Assembly (NCBI GenBank): GCA_035235625.1
Contig: CP141140.1
Location: 57,803,152-57,867,151 of the forward strand
Direction of reading: 5' to 3'
DNA: 64,000 nucleotides
DNA from: Saururus chinensis
Lineage: Eukaryota; Streptophyta; Magnoliopsida; Piperales; Saururaceae
Part shown: one piece after another, positions 43,907 to 55,341 of the stretch
Layout: every line of letters begins with the position of its first letter
How positions within the stretch are numbered: the stretch's first letter is position 1
Made by a program: the position numbers and the translations under genes
Notes under the pieces: model-generated
Seen by the model: the letters and a program-made list of their open reading frames with translations, nothing else
What the model was told of the DNA's origin: nothing
Databases searched by the model: none

Positions 43907-43910
43907 ATTT

Positions 43911-44180
43911 TATTTTTTTTAAATTAGGTAAAAAGGGGAGAATGCTCCCTTCAATTAAAATGAGAGAAAGACAAGGTCAAGAATACAAACTAAAAAAAAT
44001 ACATATGTCATATTTCAACTATGAAAGTGAACTCAGCAACAATTTTAGATAGTTAAGAACTAGCATATGCATAGACTCTAACTTGGCGTCCATGCTTCAA
44101 ATAAAGAATTCTCTTTCGAATGAATGAATTTATCAAAATGCGGCAATTTCTCTCTCTCTCCAAATGTAGTAAATTGTGTA
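43911..44180 (-). mobile_element. LINE 3' tail inserted in copia
   Basis: Starts with a T-run (poly(A) on the minus strand) and contains gaatgctcccttcaattaaa, like the tail of the LINE at 37424. The rest of this LINE is at 47425-48030. The target duplication is at least attt (43907-43910 and 48031-48034). LTR C interrupts it at 44180/44181. Confidence 0.75.
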
Positions 44181-44639
44181 TGTCACGCCCCGGCAATGCC
44201 CGACCCGAGCCGAACCCGGTCCAGGGGCCGGTCAAGCACACGGGGGCGATGAAGTGAAGATTGAGAAACGATCTAGCGGAAGACTTAACCCTAACCACGG
44301 GCGATTAACAGAAACACGGAGTACGCACAATCCTTTGAGCAAGAGTAAATAAAAAGGGAAGAAAAAGTGTTGTTTATCACAAAGTAAACAACGATCTCCA
44401 AGATCATATTTAAGCCATCTCCTGCGACCTTTCCTCAAAGAAGAGATCTTGTCCGTCTGCGTGTCGCACCACGTAGCCCCAAATCAAAACACAAAATAGG
44501 GGTGAGTTTAACAAACTCAGCAATTGTTTTAATATCACTATCAACACTAAAAATACGATAGCATAGAAATAAGATCATTCAGATCAAAGATTTACATGGT
44601 ACATCATTTTCTGATCATATAAACATATCACCTAACATT

Positions 44640-44820
44640 GCATCATAGTGCATAATCAACCTGCATTGATGTATCTCTAACATACATATTCCCACGTGCA
44701 TTATATCATAATCAACCTGCATAGATGTATCTCTAACATACATATTCCCACATGCATCATATCATCACAACCTGCATGGATGTATCTCTAACATACATAT
44801 TCCATCATGCATCAACATTT
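44640..44820 (+). repeat. 56-bp array of LTR C
   Basis: Three to four units with aacctgcat.gatgtatctc and taacatacatattcccac. Opposite in orientation to 16300-16810 and shorter. Confidence 0.85.
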
Positions 44821-44974
44821 TCATTCATCATGCATGTATAAGTGTCACACACGCACACTAGTCTAACATGCAAGTCCGTACCCCTAGAGAACAAACCTGC
44901 TCTTTAAGGCCGGAGCCCTCAAGCAAATACTTATTAAATAGATACTTATCAAATAGACACTTATCAAATAGACA

Positions 44975-45165
44975 TGCTCCTCAAGGCCAAAGCCTTCGAG
45001 CAACCCCTGCTTACTAAGACACGAAGTCTCAAGCAACTCCTGCTCCTCAAGGCCAACGCCTTCGAGCAACTCCTGCTTCTCAAGGCCAATGCCTTCGAGC
45101 AACTCCTGCTCCTCAAGGCCAATGCCTTCGAGCAACTCCTGCTCATCAAGTCTAAACTCCCAGGC
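44975..45165 (+). repeat. 33-bp minisatellite of LTR C
   Basis: About five units of tcaaggccaa.gccttcgagc plus aactcctgctcc, the reverse complement of the LTR A unit. The open frame across it is a product of the repeat. Confidence 0.9.
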
Positions 45166-47424
45166 AACCCTACTTGTCAAGACTAAAGTCCCAAGCAACA
45201 ACACCTAGCAATCCGGTGCACTCAAGCAAACCAACTCGATTCTCAGGGTCCAGCGAATCATACATAATCTAAATCCACAAGACAAGTACACAACTCATCC
45301 CTACTTAACTCCATTTAGCTAGACTCAACCTGAGGAGTGCATTCGTTCCACACAGGAATTTAAATTAAAACATGTCCTTTCGGACCAATCAACTTATGAT
45401 TAATCCACGACCGATCAATCCAGCATACAATTTCACCACATTGCATCCAATCGGTCAAATTTGATTAACCTCGATGAAGCCTCAATTGGAAATCCATTTT
45501 CATGATGCATGCAGCATGGTACATACGTGGGCAAAGCATACATGAATCATAATCCATGATAAGTGCTCTCATCAGCCCCTAATGCATCATTCATAATCAC
45601 AATATCAAGCTTCAACATCATCATTTAACCCCCACATGTGTGCGTGTATGTAACTAGTAGAAACATTTCATATAATACATGTCAACATGCTTGAAATTAA
45701 ACTCACTACCACACTACACATGTGAATTTCCATCTAAACATAAATTCCAGCGGAAATCATAGAAGAAGAATCGTTGAAATCGTATCTCAATTCAAATCTC
45801 AACCACAAAGGCTAATCACATATACAATCACCCATTTCATCATTGAGTCATGGCATTCACCAACATCCACACACAACTAACCACAATCTATCATGATAAA
45901 TCAGTCCAATAATAGGTTGTAGTCCTACTGAAAATATGTTTAACCAAAGGGAATCAACCATTCATAATTTCAAGATAACGATTTCAACATCATGCCACAA
46001 AACATGAGTCATTCCACAAATTTCTAAGCATATATCTCAATTCCATAAACTCAATAACATGCCTTTCCAATAGCATAACATAGCTTAATACACACCACAT
46101 TCATATGAAATTGGCAAGCTAAAGTGGAATCATCAAAATAAACATCATGCATTAGAAAAGCAATCTGCTGTGTAGCCGTTCGAACGCCCTTCAGGCCGTT
46201 CGATCGGCTAAACGTAAAAATTTGAAATTTACAGTTTGGCCGTTCGAATGCCCAGCAGGCCGTTCGATCGGCTGAACTGGAAAACTGTCGTTCCGGCAGT
46301 GTTGCCGTTCGAACGCCAACGAAGCAGAACAGTCCATCTTCTTCCTTTCGCAAATCTAAACCGAAACACCATTAATAACACTTCAAATCCACATCTAACA
46401 CCCTAATCATCATCAAAAGTCCTTCTTGACTTCCAGAACATCAAACCATATCATAATAATGCAAAACCCTAAGAAATCGGGATTAAATAATTCTATTTTC
46501 TAATCTTACTATTAACACACCAAATCAAGCATCTCATTTCGAAATAAGTCAAAAATGAAGAATTTTACCATGGATAAACAGAGATTTCGAAGACCCATTG
46601 ACTCAGCACTTGATTAATCTTGGATTGAAGAGTCACCCTTCTTGAAATCCTTGAAAACACAATGAGTTTGAATTAAACTCTTATAGAAATCGATTTACCC
46701 AAGAAATCCCTAATTAAATCTTAGATCTAGGGCTTGTTGGTAGTAAAAATCGAATTTTGAATGTTAGGGTTTGTAGTAAAACACAAACCAGTAGCTTTTG
46801 ATGCTCAAAAACGAATTGAATCGAGGGGAAAATGGTAGATTTGGAAGAGTTTAAGAAGAAAACCATGGATTAGTGCTTAATTAGAGTAAGCTTACCTTAA
46901 TCGGCTTTTAATTCGGGCCTAAGTGGGGATTAGGCCAGCCCTCCCTCCTTAGCCTATTCCCAAAAATGGAAATGGCTCAGGTCTGCCCTTTTATAGTAAG
47001 GGTTGGGGTATGCATAGGTAAGTTTTGGGGTGTAAATATGAAAAGTAGGCTAAAAGTGGGTATTTTACAAATTTAAGCACTAATTAAGCCTAATAAAATT
47101 CTGAAAATTTTTGTATAGCCTTAGGTAGATGTCTAGGTTCTTTTAACCCAAAAATATAATTTTCAACGGTGGGGCCCACAGGGGTCCCGCCAAAACCCTA
47201 ATTTTTTTGGAAAATAGTAAAAATTCCAAAAAATCTCATTAATTCACATTTGGTTTAAAATCACTTAAAACCACTAATATTGAAGTTGATTTTGGTTAAA
47301 ACAATCACAAACACTATTTATTTTACGAAATCTTCGAACAAGATTAGAAAGTACGTTAATCTCACGATAACCAATGATTAAAGAAAACCATAAACCGGTT
47401 TAAGATCAGGGATCTTATAGTGTA

Positions 47425-48030
47425 GTTCAAGAAAAGTTTTATAAGCAAACCAAAGTGTGGAACAGTGTGACTGTAAAATTAGATTTGTTGGAGTGCTCGT
47501 TGGGCTTGATTAAGAGAAAGATCCACTCTAAAGAATCTAAAAATATTACTCATCAACCATTTGGGGTAACTATAAGAGAAGAAAATATGATGAGGCAATT
47601 CAAGTTTAAACTTGCATAGAACACATTTATTGTCTAAAATGAGTCACCGACCATGCAACATTAGCCAACTAATGAATGGAATATGATGTTTGAACCAAAC
47701 AAGGGATGCCCAATTCATATTTGGAAGAAGTTTAGAAAGCTCCCTGTACGCTGATTTGGTTGAGAACTTCCCTAACAAACTAGGCTTCCATTTAACTTCA
47801 TCTTTTTCTTTATTAAGAATAGGACGATGATCACTAATAATCTGCATAAGATGATCACATCTCAGGTTAATATGTTGGTGCCACATCCAACGACCATCAA
47901 TCAAGCAATCTAAGATAGATGCCACGTAATGAATCCCCATTTGAAAATTAAGGCACTGACTATAATTATGCAGGAGGGTAAAATTTCCTAGCCGAAGATC
48001 TAGCCAGAATAAAGTTAGCCAAGGATCCTT
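47425..48030 (-). pseudogene. LINE zinc-binding domain, rest of the copy inserted in copia
   Basis: The minus strand reads LRCDHLMQIISDHRPILNKE, then DEVKWKPSLLGKFSTKSAYR and NWASLVWFKHHIPFISWLML, matching the domain at 37968-38216. Without LTR C the LINE insertion is only about 876 bp, a typical 5'-truncated copy. Its 5' junction with copia is at 48030/48031. Confidence 0.82.
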
Positions 48031-48600
48031 ATTTCATATTTGCTTGTCATATCTCTTTTGAAATATTCAATTATTTTACTATCAATTTCAGTAAGTACTA
48101 AGTCATTAATATAAAGAGAAACAATGAGGATATTAAAATTACCTTGAATCTTCACGTCAAGCTTGGCTCACTTTTTCTTTTTTCAAATTATTTTTCTTTA
48201 AAATAAGAATAAATCTCACTATACCATGCCCGAGGTTTAAGCCATATAAAGCCATTTTCAACTTATATGCTTTGTCTTCTGCCTTAAGGTTGCTCCACAT
48301 AAACATCTTCTTCTAAATCATCATTCAAGAAAGCCGATTTCACATCAAGTTGGAATAAGGACCAACCTTTTTGTGCCGCAAAACTAATTAGCCCTAATTT
48401 TCTCAAGTCTAGCTACCGGTTCACATCCCATGAAAATCTATTTCAGGTTGTTAAAAATAACCTTGAGCTACTAATCTTGCTTTGTTCTTTTGAATTGAAC
48501 CATCCGGATTTGGTTTTGTTTTGTAGATCCACTTTACACCAGTGACATCTTTTTCTTCAGGTCTCTCCACTAATTCACAAGTTCCATTTTTTACTATTAC
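48031..48600 (-). pseudogene. Ty1/copia reverse transcriptase, N-terminal part
   Basis: Minus-strand reading: ELVERPEEKDVTGVKWIYKT, then KPNPDGSIQKNKARLVAQGY, a broken middle, then NILIVSLYINDLVLTE and FKRDMTSKYE. The catalytic box is Y-I-N-D where copia elements have Y-V-D-D, so one aspartate is changed. The reading stops exactly where the LINE begins and continues at 43906 without loss of residues, so both parts are one copia copy. Confidence 0.88.
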
Positions 48601-49194
48601 ACCTTATAATATTGATAATTATGCCCTTACAATAGAGATAAATAATCCACTAAAAAATATAAGTAGAAAAGGACAAAATGTGACTTAAATTTTTAATAAG
48701 GATGTTCCCATATGGATCTTGGTGAATGTCGTATGCATCGCTGGGAAGTTCTGCACATTGGTCAACTCTGTCGAGATGGCGCTTGATGTCCTATGTGTAA
48801 TGGCTATCTTGCTTGATGCTAAAGTCTTGGAGTTGGTCGAGCTCTTGAGGGAACAGACATTGAAGATGAGATTGGGTGCCAATCCAGTGGACCAGGCTAT
48901 TCGAGAGGACATCGTCACCACCAAACGCAAATTTGCTAGAAAGGGTTTCTCGCTCAGCACCCATTGACCACCAATGAGCAGCTTCCACATCATAAAGACC
49001 AAAATTCACACGGGTTCTTCCCTTGCTAAAAGTAACGGAGACGAAACCTGGGTTATGGCCTTCTCGGTGAAATTAACTGAGATGGAACCCGGTTTTCTAA
49101 GAGAGATGGAACCTAGTTCTTCTCTATGAAACTAACATAGAAAACCCAGTGTAGAAGACGGGAGAGAAGAAGTTCAGAAAAAGCCCAGACTTTT
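48601..49194. other. Unassigned stretch with open frames on both strands
   Basis: 48685-49002 (minus) and 48719-48967 (plus) overlap and are both open, with no recognised domain. gatggaacc(c/t)(g/a)gtt recurs near 49081 and 49108. It may be the outer part of the inverted-repeat element that follows. Confidence 0.35.
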
Positions 49195-49650
49195 TCCCGC
49201 CTCATACCGACTCCTTCCTAGTCGACCGTCGCCACCGGAACTGTCCACTGCAACGCCTCCCTCCTTGTCCACTGCATAGACTCGACCTTGACCAAATCCC
49301 CACAGGAAAACTAGTCAAAAGAACATGGCAGAGAACATCAGGAGAAAAAGCTCAGACTTTTTTCCTGGCTCTCATACCTCCTCCGTCCTAATCGACCGTC
49401 GCTGCTGGAACCGAGGAAGTCGGAGCGCCTCCCTCTTGATCGCCAATGACCAAATTGTCACCAAAAAAAGCCTCTATTTTTTTGCCTCTCACACCTCCTC
49501 CATCCCGATCAACCATCACCGTCAAAACCGAAGATGTCGAAGCGCCACCCTCTTGATCAATTGCGACCACTTAGCTGCCGAAAAAGCCTCCCTTTTTCCT
49601 GCCTCTCACACCTCCTCCCTCCTGATTGGCTGTCACTGCCGAAACCAAGG
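49195..49650 (+). repeat. Tandem array, 117-bp period
   Basis: The anchor ctca(c/t)acctcctcc occurs at about 49371, 49488 and 49605, exactly 117 bp apart, with a decayed copy near 49200. Each unit includes aaaaagcct...ttttt, the anchor, a gatcgaccgtc..c-like part and a gaaaccgagg.agtcg part. Part of the array is mirrored in the right arm (53640-53795). Confidence 0.85.
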
Positions 49651-52600
49651 AAGTTGAAGCAGCTCCCAAATAGTAATGCCAAATATCTCTTCATCTGTCT
49701 CTCATATCATTGTATTTATGCATTAATTTCCTTTGTCTAGTCCCTGCTTATTCTGTATATATTGGTGAAACATGGTGTGCGGGGGAGCCTGCATTTCGTG
49801 CTCTGTTTCTCCTCTGCCTTCTGTTGGCATTGCCCAATTTTGAGCCATTTTTGCTGGTTTGCCTTTGTGGGTCTCGGCCTCACCCTTTCTGGAAAGTCCC
49901 CTACAACAATTATTTGATCTAGGTTTGATTTCTGTCATCCTGTTGTGTTTATCTTTGTATCCTAACCTGGGTCTATCCGATCTCTCAATGGTTCATTGCA
50001 TTTGTGTTTAGCTGAGCAGTTATGTGTTTTCATTTGGACATTTTTTTTTCTTTTGTTCATTTGGGACCTACTCCGTTCTGCTATATTCATTTGTTTTTAC
50101 TTTTTCTTATCTGGGTTTGTCTAACTTTTTGGTTATTTTTGTCCGTTGAATAATAGTCACTTCGTTCTTCTATGAATTTCTTTTCTTTTCAATTTGCCAC
50201 GCTCAATTTCTAGGAAAAAACTTCTTAATGTCTTTTAAAAAATTATCTTTCAATGCTCAATTGTTGGTCTATGTTTTGATCTATTTTGTCATTTATATCT
50301 CTTTCTTAGGACCTGAGACTTTGAAATTCCTCATATGGTCAAATTGTTCATATTTTGATCGCCATTCACGTCACTTTTAAAGAAATTTGTTTAATGCTAC
50401 AAACTACATACAGGCATCTCATTTGTGCATTTGTTTGTGAATTTTGCTTAATTTCATGATTATTGTTTAGCTTGGACTTAACTCCTTTTGGTGTTGTTTA
50501 CCCTATGTTTCATCTTTCTCTATGACTTTTACTTAAACTTGACTGCTCTTGTATTTTTATGAAACATAGAGGAGTTCCACTTATTTTTTATCACACAAAG
50601 GAAATTGGCTTATATTGATTTCATGTGTACTATTGATATGTTTTATGTCTCTAGTCTTATGTTATGTGATACATTATTCTAAAATTGAAATGCTAAATTC
50701 TCTTGACAACATTATAACTTTATGAATGCACTTTATGAGGTTTCAGGAGTTGTCATTGAACATTTAGTGTCTTCTCCACAGGAGGCTTCCATATATCAAA
50801 TCCCTATATCATGGAGAATAAATCAAGTATGTTTTCTTTAATCCCTATGGTTAAATAGTTTTAGCAATATTGTTGAACTTGTAAGAGTATTGCTGATGTA
50901 TTATGATTATTGCTAATGATTTAACATTGTTGTTGACGGTTTAGCATTATCGTAGATGATAATCCTATTATCTATAATTTAAGTATATCCCACATTTTCC
51001 AAGCATTATTGCTAAATCATGTTAGCATTATTAGTAAATTGTTATCGCATAATTGCTAAGACTTTATAACATTATTTGTATAATGATTTGGCTTTATTGT
51101 TATAACATTTCAACAAGCTTCTTGATGTATATTTCACCAACTATTTTAATTTTTTTTTTCATTTTAAAAAATTCTTAAGTAAAAATGATTCTTGAATTGA
51201 GATCTCTACTCATAAGATACTGAATTATATGGCTATGTTATTCATGGGGTATGCTCAACACTTTTGTTAAACATCTATATACCTTCGTACTCATCCATGG
51301 ATATCTATGCAAAAGTTTTTGAATTGATGAAGAGGGGCCCAGACCTTGCAGTAGGGTCAAAAAATATGAAGCGTGAGTCACTAAAAGTCCCTTGCACCCC
51401 CATGGGACTAGCAAAGTCGATCAACATTCTCTCTACCTTCCCGCAGGTCAAGAACTTGGTTAGCCAGACCTCATTCATCAGATTGCTTGATGTCATAACC
51501 ATTATTTGTCAAGCATCACTGTTTGAAGTTATTTTGGGTTATTGGTCTGAGGCTCAACCTAGGGTCACATTCAAGGGACAAAGAGTGGACTTTATTGTGG
51601 AGGATGTGGCCCTCATCATTGGCCTAAATATGGGTGGCAATCGGGTGGTATTTGGCTAGAAACGAGAGAGGGGTGATTTTTGTAAGCATTATTAGTTCCT
51701 TGTTGGCGACAATGGTAGATATGCAGGAAACAAGGGGAGTGTAGTAAACACTTGTATTATTGACCCTAGAGTATACTGAAAAGTTTTGTGCTACAAATAA
51801 CTATATATTACAAGTTTTGGAAATATATGAGTCAAATAACTATGTACAGTTTTTTATTACAAGATAGGAAATGACTAGCATTCTCTGTTTAACTATGTTA
51901 TGTGCAGTCATCAATTGCATAATGGGATGTTATCTGTAAAGGATAAGAAGGTACTGGATATACCAGTGCAGTTTTTTCTATTTTTGTTTGCAATATAAAC
52001 ACTATCATGGTTTATCCAAATGACTGCTATTTATGGCTGTTTTTTTACTTTTCCTTTTGTGATTAGTTGAGTTAAACCTTTCTTGTTTCAGGAACAATTA
52101 CCGTTGGAACAGTTTGAAAAATCTCGACTAAAGGTACTATATGTCATTTTGTTGGTTATTTCATTTTAGCATCCTATCATTTTGCTGAATATTTGTTTAA
52201 ATAGGACAACTTTTGAGGATTTGTAATTCATGAAAAAAGCAAGCTTTGTTATCTATATTCTCACAAATACTATGTCAATATGTTTTTTTTCATGTTGTTT
52301 TAATTCTTTTCTATATATTTCTATAACAACAAAAAGTTAGGAACATTGCACTGAAGTTATGCGGGTATTATTTTTTATCAACGTATATAATATATAGTGA
52401 ACCTTCTAAAAAAATGCAAGTCATTTTTCTTTGGTTTGACCACTAGTTTATGACTTTTATGTCGGTTGTTTCAGCTCTATCTTGATATTTTTAGAATATC
52501 TCTTATAAAGTCTTAGCAATTATGCGATAACAATTTACTAACAATGCTAACATGGTTTAGCAATAATGCTTGGAAAATGTGGCATATACTTAAATTATTG

Positions 52601-53795
52601 ATAATAGGATTATCATCTATGATAATGCTAAAGCATCAATAACAATGCTAAATCATTAGCAATAATCATAATACATCAGCAATACTCTTACAAGTTCAAC
52701 AATATTGCTAACACTATTTAACCATAGGCATTAGAAAAAACATACTTGATTTATTCTCCATGATATAGAGATTTGATATATTGAAGCCTCCTGTGGAGAA
52801 GATGCTAAATGTTCAATCACAACTCCTGAAACCTCATAAAGTGCATTCATAAAGTTATAATGTTAAGAGAATTTAGTATTTCAATTTTAGAATAATGAAT
52901 CACATAACATAAAACTAGAGACATAAAATGTATCAATAGTACACATGAAATCAATATAAACCAATTTCCTCTGTGTGATAAAAAATAAGCGGAACTCCTC
53001 TGGGTTTCATAAAAATACAAGAGCAGTCAAGCTTAAATAAAAGTCATAGAGAAAAACGAAACATAGGGGTAAACAACACCTAAAGGAGTTAAGACCAAGC
53101 TAAACAATAATCATGAATGTAAGCGAAATTCACAAACAAATGCACAAATGAGCTGCCTGTATGAAGTTTGTAGCATTAAATAAATTTCTTTGAAAGTGAC
53201 ACGAATGGCTATCAAAATATAAACAATCTGACCATATGAGGGATTTCAAAGTCTCAGGTCCTAAGAAAGAGATATAAATGACAAAATAGATCAAAACATA
53301 GACTAACAATTGAACATCGAAAGATAATTTTTTAAAAGACATTAAGAGGTTTTTTTTGAGAAATTGAGCATGGCAAATTGAAAACAAAAGAAATTCATAG
53401 AAGAACGAAGTGACTACTATTCAACGGACAAAAATAATCAAAAAGTTGGACAAACCTAGATAAGAAAAAGTAAAAACAAATGAATATGGCAGAACTGAGC
53501 AAGTCCCAAATGAACAAAAGAACAAAAATGTCCAAATGAACATATACAAAATAAGCAGGGACTAGACAAAGAGAATTAATGTAGAAACACAATGATATGA
53601 GAGACAGATAAAGAGATATTTGGCATTACTATTTGGGTGCCGCTATGACTTCCTCAGTTCCGGTAGTGATGGCCAATCAGGAGGGAGGGGGTGTGAGAGG
53701 CAGGAAAAAGGGTGGCTTTTCCGGCAGCTAAGTGGTTGCGGTCGATCAAGAGGGTGGCACATCAACTTCTTCGGTTTCGACGGTGATGGTCGATC
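49495..53795. mobile_element. Element with inverted arms of 1.3-1.6 kb (MULE- or foldback-like)
   Basis: 49495-51075 is matched in reverse complement by 52502-53795. Landmarks: gctgccgaaaaagcc (49575) with ggcttttccggcagc (53714); gactagtccctgcttatt-type (49737) with aataagcagggactag (53551); gtcatttatatctctttctt (50289) with aagaaagagatataaatgac (53263); ttgctaagactttata (51053) with tataaagtcttagcaa (52504). The arms are roughly 85-90% alike by eye. The left arm has about 270 bp (49755-50025) absent from the right. The unique centre (51076-52501) carries a short ORF. Ends and target duplication are not resolved. Confidence 0.85.
51264..51659 (+). CDS. Transposon-type protein fragment, 131 residues
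   Basis: The only clear ORF between the arms. After a weak start it reads VKNLVSQTSFIRLLDVITII, then a linker, FKGQRVDFIVEDVALIIGLN and MGGNRVVFG, then a stop. The pattern (a helix ending LLD, a strand ...F.GQRV.F..EDVALI.GL.MGG) resembles the N-terminal domain common in plant transposon proteins that also carry Ulp1-type peptidases or relate to PMD. It is too short to be complete. A downstream piece near 52090 (EQLPLEQFEKSRLK) after ttgtttcag may be another exon. Function unknown; probably transposon-derived and truncated. Confidence 0.45.
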   Translation: MLNIYIPSYSSMDIYAKVFELMKRGPDLAVGSKNMKRESLKVPCTPMGLAKSINILSTFPQVKNLVSQTSFIRLLDVITIICQASLFEVILGYWSEAQPRVTFKGQRVDFIVEDVALIIGLNMGGNRVVFG

Positions 53796-53829
53796 GGATG
53801 GAGGAGGTATATGTCGTCGCCAGAGGTAG

Positions 53830-54747
53830 AAAAGATGTAGAATGAGATTTATTGTGGTAATAGAGGAGAAAAAATGTAGGGGTTTGTGGGGTTAAGAGAA
53901 TATGTAAAACATTTACTGTATTTTTGAGTGAAATAGGGTACTGACGAGATTATTGGGTTGAATACAGGTGCATTCTTTAATGAAAGGAAAATTGTCTTCC
54001 TTCTACCAAAAAGGGTTTCGGCCCGTCCTTGTCCCTAACTTTGAATCTAAAGACAAAAACACGTTCAAAAAATTATTCCTAGACAAGCTATTAGGGGTTG
54101 AGATTCGAAGAAAATTAGCGATTTAAATTGTCCTTCAGCGATAATAACCCATGATAATATTACATCTAAAGTTTGCATATCCCAATATAGGCTTAAATTA
54201 TTGTTTTTTAAAACAAAAAGGCAGCGGTAAGACCTGGGGGGGATGATAAAGTGAATCCGAAAGATAGAACAATAAAAAGAACATTTTCCATTTAGCATCC
54301 AACCCATCCAAACAGCCCGTAATGTTTTTTTTTTTTAAATGTTACACGATCGATAAAAAGGACTCCATGCCACACAGGCCAGAAACGTTCAGAAATTTAT
54401 TCTGCGAGAAAAGTGCTCGGAGATGAAGACTCCTTTTTTGCATATACAATAGTTATTTGACTACAATAGAACTTACAATAAGCAATATGTCCATCTAAAA
54501 TTTCGTAATGATTGAATAATTAGCACTCATATGGAGAACTACTACTGGAAATAAGCCTAAATGCCGCGCAATCAAACAAATTGATCTCTTAGAAGCAGAA
54601 AGTATTTGGGACTGCTAGAGATAAAGGATCATTCGTTGGAAATTTTTTTATGTGATTTGCAGGAATTAGAACTCTTTAGAAAAGATAGGATAAACTCATA
54701 ATTAATTAAGCGGCATATGTTTTACTTGCTTACGTCTCCCAACTCTC
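53830..54747 (+). other. Upstream flank of nsLTP copy 3
   Basis: From about 53990 the sequence aligns with the copy 2 flank at 18140-19367 (tgtccctaact, cccatgataatattac, ccatgccacacaggcc, aaaggatcattcgttggaaa). No gene seen in it. Confidence 0.6.
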
Positions 54748-54754
54748 TATATAT
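54748..54754 (+). promoter_or_regulatory. TATA box of nsLTP copy 3
   Basis: tatatat, 92 bp before the ATG, in the context aactctctatatatctaacc. The leader that follows is nearly identical to copy 2. Confidence 0.65.
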
Positions 54755-54845
54755 CTAACCGCACCATCAAGAAGATATGTAAATACTCGCATAAGCCCAG
54801 AGTGCCTAGAGAGTTGCTGAAAGCGAGAGAAGATAAAGTTCAGAT

Positions 54846-55341
54846 ATGGCCAAGTACGGGTTTTACGTGCTGGCATGCCTTGTGCTGCTTTGTTCTCAGG
54901 TACTACCTAATGCACGGGCTCAGCTTTTCGCCTGTGAAAAAGCGGTGACTGAGATTCTTCCATGCATGGGCTACCTAGAGTCTGGCGGGGTGCCATCTTT
55001 ATCCTGCTGCAATGGTGTCAAGGAGCTCAACACCACTGCAAGCACTACGGCCCTTCGTCAGGTTGCCTGTACGTGCTTGCAATCTGCGGCATCTCATTTT
55101 CCAGGCATTAACTATTACTATGCTGGCCAACTTCCGGCAGTATGTGGCGTCAACCTCTCCTTCAATATTACCCAAAATATGAATTGTTCTAGGTATACTT
55201 CTTACCTTGCTTTTATGATCTTACTATCAAATTCTTTGTGATCTTCTGTTTGTTCTAATTATTCTTAAGAATTATGGCGTAGTGCTTAGTGTTTGATAAT
55301 TTACTGACTCGTGTGTTCGGCTTTCTTGCAGTGTTCCATGA
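54846..55341 (+). CDS. Non-specific lipid transfer protein, copy 3 (two exons)
   Basis: Secreted type-I nsLTP, 118 residues. Exon 1 is 54846-55192, the intron is 55193-55331 (gt...gcag, 139 bp), and the final coding bases are 55332-55341, giving the end NCSSVP. The signal peptide is residues 1-25 (MAKYGFYVLACLVLLCSQVL, then PNARA). Cysteines: C30-x9-C40-x13-C54C55-x19-C75-x-C77-x22-C100-x13-C114, the canonical type-I spacing. The usual TT.DR. helix reads TTALRQ, so the conserved acidic residue is Leu. NLS and NIT are possible N-glycosylation sites. The frame continues past the splice site to 55241, but this would add a hydrophobic tail (YTSYLAFMILL) absent from the family; the conserved intron makes the spliced form more likely. 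This is the best candidate for a canonical working copy in the window. Confidence 0.92.

Larger units (their letters stand above)
44181..47419 (+). mobile_element. Solo LTR C (3.2 kb), plus orientation
   Basis: Begins tgtcacgccccggc and ends cagggatcttata (CA mutated to TA). Perfect duplications gtgta lie at 44176-44180 and 47420-47424. It carries the 56-bp array (44640-44820), the 33-bp minisatellite (44975-45165), the TTCGAACG palindromes (46165-46320), a conserved cttttatagtaagggttggg block near 46988 and the gtggggcccacaggggtccc block near 47170. Inserted in a LINE that is itself inside copia. Confidence 0.93.

Noticed and set aside
54846..55241. Unspliced 131-residue nsLTP
   Set aside because: The extension after NCSR reads through a good gt...gcag intron. 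The intron is at the same place in all three copies while the read-through tails differ.
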